From assembly GCF_030269925.1 (NCBI RefSeq), contig NC_085129.1, positions 12,267,501-12,331,500 on the forward strand: a DNA stretch of 64,000 bases. Direction: 5' to 3'. The position numbers and the translations under genes are program-made. Position 1 is the first letter of the stretch, and the number at the start of each line of letters is the position of its first letter. The notes under the pieces are model-generated. The model was given only the letters and a program-made list of their open reading frames with translations. It ran no database searches and had not been told where the DNA came from. The DNA comes from Bombyx mori (Eukaryota; Arthropoda; Insecta; Lepidoptera; Bombycidae). This document shows positions 19,361-31,400 of this stretch, piece after piece.

Positions 19361-19451
19361 AAGCTTAAGAGTAAGCTTACTCTTAAGCTTTTCATTGCAT
19401 TTTTTTTATTATAAACAAAGTCACAAATAATAAAAAAAATGCAATGGAAAA
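19361..19451. repeat. perfect 30-bp palindrome abutting a 24-bp inverted repeat
   Basis: Positions 19361-19390 read the same on both strands (arms of 15 bp, aagcttaagagtaag). Directly beside it, 19389-19412 pairs with 19427-19451 (ttttcattgca... against ...tgcaatggaaaa, one extra base), leaving a 14-nt loop. No coding role is evident. Confidence 0.85.
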
Positions 19452-20378
19452 AGCAGAAAGTCCAATTTTCTAACCTACGGCCTTGTTTACATAACATCTT
19501 GAAGCCACTTTATAGTTTACGGGGACAAGCTTGTATGCCGAGCTTGCGACCGTGCTTAATCATTTCCAGTCTTTGCATAACGAATACAATATTTATTTAT
19601 ATCATAATAAATGTTCTTGTTTGCTATGAACAACTAAAACAAGTTTGTAAGGAGTTTACGTAAAGAATATATATTTGCTTAGAGAGCAGAACTTTTATTG
19701 ATTGGAAAGTATGTAAATTTAGATTTGATTTCTTCTCTTACGTCCCTAAGAAGGATTCGTTTCTTGCTTGAATTATACGTGCTTTAGTTTTGTTTCTACG
19801 TCTCAAGATAATATTGAGTAAATATAAATAACATACATATAATAAGATTGAGAAATATTTTATGTAACTAAATCTCAAAATGTTGGTCAAACCAACAAAG
19901 CTCAAATCATTTCGCTCAACGATCATGCCCCTGAATAAAATTTAAGCTAGCTATGAGTAATGTTAAGACCTATTTAGACTATTTTGTGAATCTATCCTTC
20001 ATTTGTGAGTGTTTTTATTTACATTTATTTTCTAAGAAAGCGAAATTTATTTACTACATTGCTTAACTTTTTTGTATTTTCCTAAGAAAAACAATTTTTC
20101 TTGATGTTCGCGGGCGACAAATATTACTCAACTGAGTGCTGTAAAAATTGATTAAAATTTGTATGGGACAGATTGTTTGCTCTAATATTTAGAAATATCT
20201 GTATACTGAAAAATCATTTTCTTTTATTCAATTACAATTACGAATACTTGACTTTGTTGATGTTTATCAAAACACAAAATAATGTAAGATTATTATATAA
20301 GATATAGTGTTTTTGTCGCGGATCCTAAGGAAAAGGATAAGGATAGGAAAAACATAGGGATAGGTATAGGATTTTTTT
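19452..20378. other. non-coding DNA
   Basis: AT-rich, with a short purine-rich ggata-type run near 20320-20375. Nothing else recognised. Confidence 0.4.
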
Positions 20379-20624
20379 ACTGGTGGTAGGACCTCTTGTG
20401 AGTCCGCGCGGGTAGGTACCACCGCCCTGCCTATTTCTGCCGTGAAGCAGTAATGCGTTTCGGTTTGAAGGGTGGGGCAGCCGTTGTAACTGTAACTATA
20501 CTGAGATCTTAGAACTTATATCTCAAGGTGGGTGGCGCATTTACGTTGTAGATGTCCATGGGCTCCAGTAACCACTTAACACCAGGTGGGCTGTGAGCTC
20601 GTCCACCCATCTAAGCAATAAAAG
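20379..20624 (+). mobile_element. Bm1-like SINE
   Basis: Little-diverged body with an A-rich end. It carries a 6-bp tandem duplication (gtaact) in the middle. Confidence 0.9.
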
Positions 20625-21095
20625 AATAGGAAGATAGAATAAGAATAAAAACGATTTCAAATATCCGTATATATTTAAATCCGTATATACAAATTTTAAT
20701 TATTAATTGAACTCTACCAAAAACTTGTAACGCGTTAATTTACACTTTTAGTCTATACATTAATTTGGTTGTTCTGGTTGTTCTTCGAAATGGGATAACC
20801 GGTTCTGAAATGTAGCTGGTAGGTTTATCTTTTTTTTGAGAATATTGTATACTATATTATTGAGAGAATATTGTAAGTATATTATTATATGCTTTTTTTG
20901 GTATTGGAACGTTCAGTATTCGTCTGTAATTTAAAACACACTAGTTTAGTATTTTTTTAGTAACACAAACACGAATGGAAATATACGAAAACAAAACCAA
21001 AATATTCAATGTTAATACGTGTGTTTGTCTATTAAATGTTTCTAATCGATTCGTGTGATCGTAAACTGTATGTTATAGTGTAGTTGATGTTCATG
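20625..21095. other. non-coding DNA
   Basis: Nothing recognised. Confidence 0.4.
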
Positions 21096-21345
21096 TTTTT
21101 TTTTCTTTATTGCTAATAGATGGGTGGACGAGCTCACAGCCCATCTGGTGTTAAGTGGTTACTGGAGCCCATAGACATCCACAACATAAATGCGCCACCC
21201 ACCTTGAGATATAAATTCTAAGGTCTCAAGTATAGTTACAACGGCTGCCCCACCCTTCAAACCGAAACGCATTACTGCTTCACGGCAGAAATAGGCAGGA
21301 TGGTGGTACCCACCCGCGCGGACTCACAAGAGGACCTACCACCAG
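21096..21345 (-). mobile_element. Bm1-like SINE
   Basis: Full body on the minus strand with a poly(A) tail. Confidence 0.9.
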
Positions 21346-21651
21346 CATCTAAATATAAATTACAATATTATTGCGACATACCGGATGTCGTTAAAATACC
21401 GGGTACGTTCTGGTTCTGAGGATATATTGTCGTCCGTTTATCACAATAACAGAAACATGAATCGTTGAAAAATCACAGTAGGTACATGTGATTTTTATTC
21501 GTGAGTTACGTTATTTTTGCGTATGACAAAGCGAGTCGCACCAATTCGTGTTACGTCTAAGTAAAAGCTCCATCTTTGTTGCTTTCAATCTAGACGCATA
21601 TTTTGTTTTAGGTTTATCTTTTTAATCTGTGGTCTGTCTATTTATTTAATA

Positions 21652-21985
21652 CTAGCTGACCCGGCAGACTTCGACTACGAACTCCTTACTTACTCCTACG
21701 AACTGCCTATTTATAAATAAGACGCCTTTTAAGATCGATTTAAGGCCGATAAATAAGAGACTTTTGTATAAATAAACTTAAAAGAAAAATAGGAATTCGT
21801 CCGACTGGGGACACGTCAAAGGGAAAACAAAATTGTTATTTTTATTTAATTTCGAGCACTTTCATATTTATCTACCTTTCAAACCATCTCTGGACCTCCA
21901 TAAATAATTCAAGACCAAAATTAGCGAAATCGGTCCAGCCGTTCGAACTAACGAACAGCAATTCATTTTTATATATCTATATAGA
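21652..21985 (-). mobile_element. Helitron-like element, family H-D
   Basis: On the minus strand it runs from TCTATATAGATATA to ccgggtcagCTAG. It shares a ~200-bp interior (including gggacacgtcaaagggaaaa) with 25001-25293. Its end matches family H-C but the interior differs. Confidence 0.7.
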
Positions 21986-22167
21986 TTACAAAAATTTTTT
22001 ACTTAATACCCCTTAATAAGCTTTGTTTTCTTGGTAAATAAATAAATCTATTACTTTTTTAATGGACTTTGGACATTATGAGTGATTTTGAACAAAAAAT
22101 GGGAATTAGCAACAATTAACAAGGAAAAAAGTGCGCTAAAAATTAATGATTTCTCGGGTACGATGTT

Positions 22168-22224
22168 CTCAAAGCTTTTTACGTTTCTCAAAGCTTTTTA
22201 CATTTCTCAAAGCTGTTTACGTTT
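22168..22224 (+). repeat. 19-bp unit repeated three times
   Basis: ctcaaagctttttacgttt occurs three times in tandem with one or two changes per unit. Confidence 0.85.
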
Positions 22225-24629
22225 AATTAGCTCAACTGATTTCACTCCTGACTCATTGAAGAAAGTGTTCAAAAATATAGGCACAACAAACGAAAAACAA
22301 CAATGAATCATTTATATGTATACCCGGTACAATGATAGCATTGTCGAACAGCGAAATGAGGCTTGTTTTTTTGTTTATTTTAAAACTGACGCCGCATGAA
22401 ATTACAATTACAGCTCATTATCAGCTCGTATTACGAAACAAGCGATCGTATTGTTAAAACGATCGGATGATTGATATTTTAATGTGCTGTGAAATTTAAT
22501 TTATCACGTTAGACTGGTCCAATTGAAATCTAGTCATCAATTGTAGTAAACGTTTAAAGAAAAAAACCTCGTTGTTTTTTAATTTCTAAGATCAATATCT
22601 CAACTGTGCTTTCATTTTAATTAAATGTAATGAAAGGTACTTTTACTGGGTCTATTGAGATATAATTAACAACAGCTTGCGAAGTAAATTCCGTCGTTTA
22701 AGAAAATATAACAGTGTTTTAAGCTTGCTCTACTTAAGTTCTTCTACACTTCCGAGGGCTCTTGTTTGAAATGCTATTTCGAAACTAAAACAAATATTCA
22801 GCCAGCCGATTTAATACGTCTATCGTAACTTGGCCTCTGCAACGCTTGGCCGTCGGTCTCGAGACCCGTTCAAACAGCGGAACCGTACATATGTAATTAT
22901 GATTTTTTCCGCAAATACGAGAAGCGAGTGCAACGCAAGTTCGACGACCTTTGTCACGAAGTGTTGTACCGTTACAGCGGAGTTTACTTTCAGCTAGACC
23001 GCACCTGGCTTTGTTAGCTTTTGCTCAATGCGGATAAATTGTGTCAACGTTGGAGTTGTTTTATTACGTTTTCGTCCAACTGTGGTCGTTTACTTTTATT
23101 AGCGAAGCAACTGTTGTTGACCAAGCAATTTTTATTGTTATTGCATTGAAAAGTACAGTTTCAATGACTACGATTGTGCGTCAACGCAATCAATATGTGA
23201 TAATTCAAACTTATCCCATCTTAATTATGTTTCAGTTAAATATTTCATTAATTCATTATACGATAAAGAATAGAATAAAATAACAAAAAATTAACAATGA
23301 AAATGCATACCTACTTCAAAACCTATGAATCTTTGAATTAAACTAATATTTAGAAGATTATAATGTTTAGTACGAGATTTTCCTCCTGGATGAACGTAGC
23401 GTGCAACAAAGCTAGGAATGCTTATGGAAGGCTTAGAGATGCAAAGCTACCCTTAAAGGTAAACGGAGGGATAAAGTAAACCGCAGCTTTATGTGGAATA
23501 ATATTATAATGTTTCGATTTCGTAACTTTGTCTCTTTTCTGCAAAATAAACGAATGTCTTCACGGAAAACTTTTGGCATGATATTTTTTATGTCTGTACA
23601 TTCCTTTTAATAATAGTATCATATCTCAAAGATATTGTTAGGGCGAAGTGAGTCGTGTGACCTCGACTGAGAGTTTCTGATGAGCGTCCTGGATTGTGAT
23701 GCTTCCGCCTTGAAACATTCATTATTGAGCTGGCTTCTAGTTTTTGGGAAAAAATTTTACTCGTCAGTACGCATACAAGAAGTTCATTTTTTTCTGGGCC
23801 TGTGATATTGCTAGACAAATAGACTGAAATGATTAATAATTAGCTTTTTAGTTATAGTATTTCAGTCATTCATGGCAATAAAAAACGCTAGAACAAACCA
23901 ATTTTTAAAAATTAAGTTTTAATTGTGTAATAATATTAAAAAATGTAAAAGTTTTCATAGAATATACTTTTTATCTTTTCCATACCGATAGTAGCGGGTG
24001 CGGAATAATATGTTTGAAAAAAATATGCATATTACATTATTGAATTGATAATAATCGTCTGTTTGACTTTTAACCAGAGAATTCGATTTTATGATCGGTT
24101 TTTTTTTATTGTTTAGATTTCTTAGAACCCGATTTCTCTAGCTAGTGCTTTAGCTAATTGAGCCATATTTGTATTCTCTTATCAAACACCCCGATTTCTA
24201 AGTTATTTGAAAGGCCTAGTTCCTACATGAGCGGTAGTATTGTTTAAGCTCACAAAGTTAACTAAATAAATGAGATCAGGTAGACCACGTGATTGTCCCG
24301 TCTTGATTAATGAAGAATATTAATGAACACAAATAATTAATTAATATCAATTTCAACAAAATTAAAACAAAATTACGGGCAATTTGAAACTGTAATGAAC
24401 GCTTTAAAACTTCCAGACTGTTTATTAAGAGTTTAAAGTAAGAGCACACTCTTTAGCAGTTCATTATTTTCATTTTTAAAAGTTTCTCGAGTGTACGACG
24501 AAGTCTTTATTAAAAGACGTAAATTTTTCAGACATAACGGCTTTGAATAATTCACGAAGAAAAGGTTTCGCTATAGTTTTATTATGATCATATTTTATTC
24601 TATGTCCCTAAAAGTTTTTTTTTATATAT
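22225..24629. other. 2.4 kb of non-coding DNA
   Basis: No recognisable gene, RNA or shared repeat. Short open frames (for example near 23041-23283) are low in information and have no domain. Single-copy conserved DNA cannot be excluded. Confidence 0.45.
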
Positions 24630-24872
24630 TTTTTTTATTGCTTAGATGGGTGGACGAGCTCACAGCCCACCTGGTGTTAAGTGGTTACTAGAGCCCATAG
24701 ACGTCTACAACGTAAATAAGCCACCCACCTTTAGATATAAGTTCTAAGGCCTCAAGTATAGTTACAACGGCTGTCCTACCCTTCAAACCGAAACGCATTA
24801 CCACTTCACGGCAGAAATAGGCAAGGTGGTGGTACCTACCCGTGCGGAATCTCAAGAGGTCCTACCACCAGT
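24630..24872 (-). mobile_element. Bm1-like SINE
   Basis: Body on the minus strand with a poly(A) tail; moderately diverged. Confidence 0.88.
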
Positions 24873-25000
24873 GTGGTACTGTGTATACACGCATAACAGA
24901 CAGAGAAAAAAGATAAGCTTCATAATAAATAAATAAAGTTACGTTACAGCAAGTCTTCATCGATCGTCTTTTTTTTGGTTATTTGTTTTTATATTATTAA

Positions 25001-25293
25001 CTAGCTGACCCGGCAGACTTCGTAGTGCCTCATTCGATAAATAAAAGACCTAAACTTTTATATAGAATAAACTTAAAACAAACAAAAGGAATCCGTCCGA
25101 CGGGGGACACGTCAAAGGGAAAACAAAATTGTTATTTTTATTTAATTCCGAGAATTTTCATATTTTTATACCTTTTAAACCTTCTCTGGACTTCCACAAA
25201 TAATTCAAGACCAAAATTAGCCAAATCGGTCAAGCCGTTTTCATGTTATGTCGTGACAACGGAAAACGGGTTTCATTTTTATATATATATAGA
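25001..25293 (-). mobile_element. Helitron-like element, family H-D
   Basis: Shorter relative of 21652-21985, with the same CTAG end (ccgggtcagctag on the minus strand) and an AT-rich start. Confidence 0.7.
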
Positions 25294-26212
25294 TTAATTA
25301 TTTAAATTTAATTCAGTTAATTAATTTATTAAATTTTATTTTTGTATGTTTATTTAAAGATATAAAAACTAAACTAAACTAAATGCTAATATTACGATTC
25401 AGATCCATTAAACTGTATTTAATAACAAAGATGCCAATAACAAACAATACCAATGCCAATAACAATAACAAACATGCCACTTTTCGGGATTTATTCTAAA
25501 ACGGGCTTTGTTTCTTGAGGCTTTGGTAGCATACAATATTAACTTGGCTCACCTCACCGCAATCAATTTGACTTCAAAGTCAGAGCGGATTGTGAATATT
25601 TAAAACGGTCGGCAACCGAAGCACGGAAGTGTCAAGATCTTAAAACTAAATGCGGTTGGATAAATGTTACAAACGCCTCAGTTGTTAATATTTAATGTTA
25701 AACCTTTGATTGTTTATTAAGAAGCGCTCGATTTTACTACCAAGATATCCTGTGGTTTATCTTTTACTGACAAACTTTAACTATTGTTAATCTTTATATT
25801 TATGATCGCTTAATTTATTTTAAACGCACCACCGCGATAAGTTTCTCACAAACACCGTACAGTCAAGTTCAAGGTCTAATAAACTTATAGTTATCACCGA
25901 TTCAATGAATTACCAGTGGACGTTACATCATGTGAGCCAATGCCTGTAATTACTGCACAACGCAGAAGCGCCGGCGCATCTACAAGTAACGGTGGTTGAC
26001 GGAACGGCCAACCATGAAGTTGCGGTTCAAGTCATTATACACACAGAGATAATTCGAGAAGAAATTACACGATTAAGTTCTGTGTCAATCTTTTGAGGTA
26101 TTGTGGCCGTGATGGCACGGGGTCAATGCAGTTCAGTTTTATAGCCAATTTGTAACGTATTAGAATGTTTTAAGATCATCAAATCGAAGTAAAAACTCAA
26201 ATTCAAGATGTT
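25294..26212. other. non-coding DNA
   Basis: Contains a short imperfect repeat of ccaataacaa-type words near 25430-25475. Nothing else recognised. Confidence 0.4.
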
Positions 26213-26500
26213 AAAATGAAACCCGCAAAATTATAATTTGTGTAATTACTGGTGGTAGGACCTCTTGTGAGTCCGTGCGGGTGGGTACCATCACCCTGCC
26301 TATTTCTGCCATGAAGCAGTAATGCGTTTCGGTTTGAAGGGTGGGGCAGCCGTTGTAACTATACTCGAGACCTTAGAACTTATATCTCAAGGTGGGTGAC
26401 GCATTTACGTTGTGGATGTCTATGGGCTCCAGTAACCACTGAACACCGGGTGGGCTGTGAGTGAGCTAGTCCACCCATCTAAGCAATACAAAAAAAAAAG
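26213..26500 (+). mobile_element. Bm1-like SINE with part of the upstream body
   Basis: Extends further 5' than most copies (cgcaaaattataatttg block before actggtggtagg). It has a short gtga duplication near the 3' end. Confidence 0.9.
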
Positions 26501-27661
26501 ATGTCTCAAAACTCGAACGGAATTTGAAAAGAGTTTATTTAGAAAAATCCCTTCATGTAAAGTCCATTGGAGCATCGCTAACTTAGTTTGTAGTTTGTAG
26601 TACACAAAAAAAAAACTCATCTTGACATCGTAACAAAACTAGTTCTAGTGACAACGACCGCCTTTTTTCTTGTTGAACAGGTTGCCAATTTTTTCATAAA
26701 ACCTTGCGTGCAGTGATACAGACTATTATTGGCTATGGTGTGATTCGTCTCGTTGGTTTTAGAAGTATTTTAACGACTCGATGCGTGTAAAATAACCAAT
26801 TATGTCGTTTAAATTTTTTTAACTATTAATTACGTGTGCGGAGGTTTTTGTGCGAGTTGATGTTTAACTTTTACTTTTAGTGATTCTGGCATCGGAAGTT
26901 TTCAGTGAAAACATTACAGCGATATCATAATTAAAATTCTTATTTTTATTCCCTTTGATGGGCATCTTACGTTATGTTATATATTAATTAAGTCTTTATT
27001 GATTTTCGCATAAGTCCACACACATCACAAACTCATGCCGTCGCCTACTTTATGATTGGATGTGAAATTCCCGTCTGTAGTATAAAGCGGATGGCTTCAA
27101 TGGAATATTCAAACGGGAACAAACGAACGCTTCACGGCAGAAATAGGCAAGGCACTTATAGCTTATATCGGGTGTTCGGCGAGCTTGCTAAAACGTGCTC
27201 ACGTTATATTCGGGTTACGATTTGATCGCAACAATAAAAAACCCAGCCTCTATGTCGACAATACTCGTATACCGGCTCCCTTCGAACAGGACTACATATA
27301 ACATTTGGAGACAATAATAAGCAAAACTATATATTTCGTCTAGCAACTTTGGCTAAATATATGGGCAAATCATAACTGAAACATATTAGGTACTATTTTT
27401 ATGTAAAATATAAAAAAAATATATTTATTCATTTCTTTATTGTTAACATAGAAGTAGAAACACAATCATAATTTGCATCTGTGCTTGTACTAGGTGATAA
27501 AACCTGTATCTCAAGCAGCAGTGCTTCTCGTACAAAGAATACAACAGCTTTACTTCAGATACACAAAAATAGAAAATTATTAGACATAAATTAAACTGAA
27601 ATTCATGGATTGCATAAAAGTGACAATATCTGAGCTTAGAAATATAACAATTAACAAAAAA
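26501..27661. other. non-coding DNA
   Basis: Nothing recognised except a ~25-bp SINE-like scrap near 27129 (cttcacggcagaaataggca). Part of it could be the upstream region of the serpin gene. Confidence 0.4.
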
Positions 27662-28080
27662 CTAGAGGTCCCGCAGTAGTCGAAATTCGACTATAATTAA
27701 TTGGAATTGTAAGTTTGTACACTATTATGATTGTATTTTATGCTTCTATAATCACAAATTTCGCCAAGACTACACTATAAAAAATATTAATAAAGACAAA
27801 CAATATTTAATCTATTCTCAATTTGACAACAGACGTCAAGAACAAAAGTTTGACAATAAATAGTATGCATGCGTGTGTGCGTCAAATACATGGTCTATAG
27901 TGTGTGTAATGTTTTCTTTATTGATTTAATGTATCTTTTATGCATTATTAAAAAAAAAAATTAGCATTGTGCACTTCTTCTCTATATTCTCTATAAGTGT
28001 GGAAAATTTCATACTGATCCGTCCCCGCAATTTTCGTAAAAAGGGATACAAAGTTTTTGCTTCACGTATTAATATATAGA
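27662..28080 (-). mobile_element. Helitron-like element, family H-A, complete
   Basis: On the minus strand it begins TCTATATATTAATACGTGAA and ends gcgggacctCTAG. The gtcgaatttcgac hairpin lies before the end. This uninterrupted copy is a good reference for the family. Confidence 0.8.
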
Positions 28081-28153
28081 TATTGAAATGAATGTATTAC
28101 CTGTTACATGTTATGTTATGTATTTGTTATATATATATTGTTGTATATGTTTT

Positions 28154-28398
28154 TACTGGTGGTAGGACCTCTTGTGAGTCCGCACGGGTAGGTACCACCG
28201 CCCCGCGTATTTCTGCCGTGAAGCAGTAATGCGTTTCGGTTTGAAGGGTGGGGCAGCCGTTGTAACTATACTGAGACCTTAGAACTTCTATCTCAAGATG
28301 TGTGGCGCATTTACGTTGTAGATGTCTATGGGTTCCAGTAACCACTTAACACCAGGTGGGCTGTGAGGTCGTCCACACATCTAGGCAATAAAAAAAAT
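28154..28398 (+). mobile_element. Bm1-like SINE
   Basis: Body plus A-rich tail, about 60 bp upstream of the first recognised serpin exon. Confidence 0.9.
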
Positions 28399-28483
28399 TA
28401 AAAAAAATGTATGTACCTGTAATGTATGTTAAATAGTTTATGTTTCTGCAATTCCAGGTGTGAATAGTGTATGGGAGGACAAG

Positions 28484-31400
28484 ATGCGTGTCATCCTTTG
28501 TGTTTTGCTGGCAACCGCCTGGATTTTAGCTGATGCCGACGAAGAGAGGTAAAATAAAACAAATAAAATATCCACAAAATAAATGTTGTATGTCAATAAA
28601 AAAATATCGCCCGAGGGACGAGGAACTTTGATAGACGATTCAAACTCGTTTTAGTTTCCAATTTTTTCATATACCTACGCAAATGAGAAGGGACGGCAAA
28701 AATTCTTTGAAGTTCACGATTGAACCCTTTCAACCTTTCTACGTAAGATTTTGTAATTTAGAAAAAATATATACAAATACGCAATTATATTACGATACCT
28801 GCGCTTTTGAAGTGGAATGGTAAATTCGCTGGTGGTAGGACGTGTTGTGAGCATCACTAGGTAGGGTAGGCACCACTAGGTAGGGTACCACCACTCTGCC
28901 CATTTTTGAAGGGTTGCGCAACCGTTGTACTACAAAAATTGAGACTTAGAACTCATGTCTCGAGGTGAGTGGCGTCAATTACATTGTTGATGTCTATGGG
29001 CTCCGGGCTTAGCACCAGGTGGGCCATGAGTTCGTTCATCTACATAAATAAATATAATAAGCAGATTTACTACAGAATGTTGAAATTATTGAATTATTTA
29101 TCTGTCTGTTTGTATTTTATTGAGTTATACATCACTGATTACTTTTCAGGAAACTAATAGCCGCTGAACTGTGCTCAGTGCTTTGCGAGATTTTGTTTCT
29201 AGTATCTCTAATCTTTTTATCAAATAGTTTCATAAGAATTAACTAACGTTTCAGGGGCTCCAAGCTACCATTTGTGGCTGATTCAGTCGGTAATACGCTA
29301 CCTCCGCCGCCAAACCTGCCTGCGTCTGTTGGTAGTCCAGTCAATCTATTGACTCCTGATCGCTATGAGTTCTACACTTTCGACGAATCCGGTGAATTAG
29401 TGAAGAGGTTAATGACTTTAGAAGAAATTCAAGCTATAGTAGCTGCCGGAGAAGAAGGAGACGGCTTAGTTACGTTTGCTAATGACAAACAACCAACAAT
29501 AGCTTTTAATTTCAGTCAACCGCCTTCTACTAAAATTCACAGCGTCGTGACCAATGTGCAAAACGTACTGAAAGCGCAAATCGAAGCCCACAAAAACAAA
29601 CCAATGGTACAGCCAACATTTGATACTCCGGATGTATCGGATTCGTGGAGTCTTATTTTACCGTCGATATTTGGAAATACTGGTATCGATATTGTACCCG
29701 ATAAAACTTCAGAAGCTTTTACTACGCCTGAAATAGAAACGCTAGAATTTGAGAAACAAAACGATCAAGACTTAGAAGACAATTCCCTAAGCAAAGAAGG
29801 TAATCATCAACTAAATACAATTTCACAGGAAAAAGATCAGATTTTGGTCAACAACGATGAGCCATCAAAGGAACATGTTAGTTTCGATTCGATTAATAAA
29901 GCTCATAATATTACTACTACTAGCACTACCACTGTTACTACCACGACAACTACTACTCCAGGTACTACTCCGACTACTACTACACCTATTCCTACCTCTA
30001 CGACTACTACGCCTATTCCTACCTCTACTACTACTACACCTATTTCTACCTCTACTACTACTACTACTACACCTATTCCTACCACTACGACTACTACACC
30101 TATTTCTACCACTACAACGACACCTATTCCTACCACTACAACTACACCTATTCCTACCACTAAACGTAATTCCATTCCTACTACTATCACCACTACGGCT
30201 ACTTCTACTACTATTACTCCACCTACAACTACTAGTACAACAAGTAAGCTAACTACAACAACAGAATTTCTAAAGACGACCACAAATAAAGTAGTGTCAA
30301 CAATTAAAAATAAAATAACAAAACCTACCACAATAACCACTACAAAAAGACGTACAACTACAACTTTTAAACCAATTACAACAACAACTTCAGCGTCAGA
30401 AACAACTAAGTCTAGTCTGACGAAAATCACTACCGTGCAACCAATACCGACTACAACAACGAAATATTCATCATTATCTAGTATAAATACTGATACTGAA
30501 GATTTTATGCAACAAATAACCACTGAAAAGGCAATTTCAACTACACAAAATATAAGTGAACAAAAATTGAGCACTTTCATTCCTATTTCCACAAAGAACT
30601 ACGTAACTGAAAGAACAACACAGAAACCAGTCGAAACTACTAAATCTACATTCACCACCGATCAGAACGCTCAAATGTCAGCTTTAACCACGAAAGCAAC
30701 AACTTCTAAACCACTAAGCAGTACAATTAGTTACAGTTCTTCTATAAGCAATGACTTGGGAAGAAATAATGTAACCACGTTAACTACACAGTCTGTATCG
30801 CCTTCTACAGGAGTTTCGTCAACTGAATTTTTGGCACCAGAAAACCCTACTATATTCAATAATTTCTTAAGCAACAATATCCCTGTAAGTACAAATGAAC
30901 ATTTTAACAACAATGATAATGAACCAATGATACCATTATTCGACGTGGCGCAAAGTATTAGTCAGATTGCCACTGACCTTGGCAATAATTATCAACCTAT
31001 GCCGACTGTTACGAATATGCTTGATAACACTAAAATGGAGGAAGACGGCTTGGAGAGCAAGGAAACATTGGATATTGATATACCAACAGCGACTGATAAT
31101 GAAAATAACGTAAAAGCAAATAATTCGACAAAAACAGATGAAAGTAATTTCGTGAAAATTTCCACTTTAATTCCCGAATCTGAAAAGGATGACAAGTTGA
31201 AAAATACCGGTGATTTTGACTTTAGTAAAAGTGAAGTAGTCACAGATTCAGCTACTGATTTGATCACAACAATCTCAGATAACGCTACGTTCGATCCGAT
31301 TATGAATGAATCGATTGACGATTTATTATCACAAGTTTCAAATGAAGTTCTTCAGCCCATCGTAACATCAGATGTAAATAGCCTAAAAACTACTACCGTT

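Noticed and set aside
22168..22224. CRISPR-like array
   Set aside because: Three direct 19-bp tandem units without spacers in a eukaryotic genome; an ordinary tandem repeat.
28127..28345. 72-codon frame upstream of the serpin
   Set aside because: It lies entirely in a Bm1-like SINE.
29857..30252. Leu-rich open frame overlapping serpin exon 2
   Set aside because: Frame shadow of the same Thr-codon repeat.
29903..30592. Long antisense open frame (Val/Ile-rich) opposite the serpin Thr tract
   Set aside because: It results from the act/aca repeat on the coding strand. The protein would be a Val-rich low-complexity string with no start context or domain.
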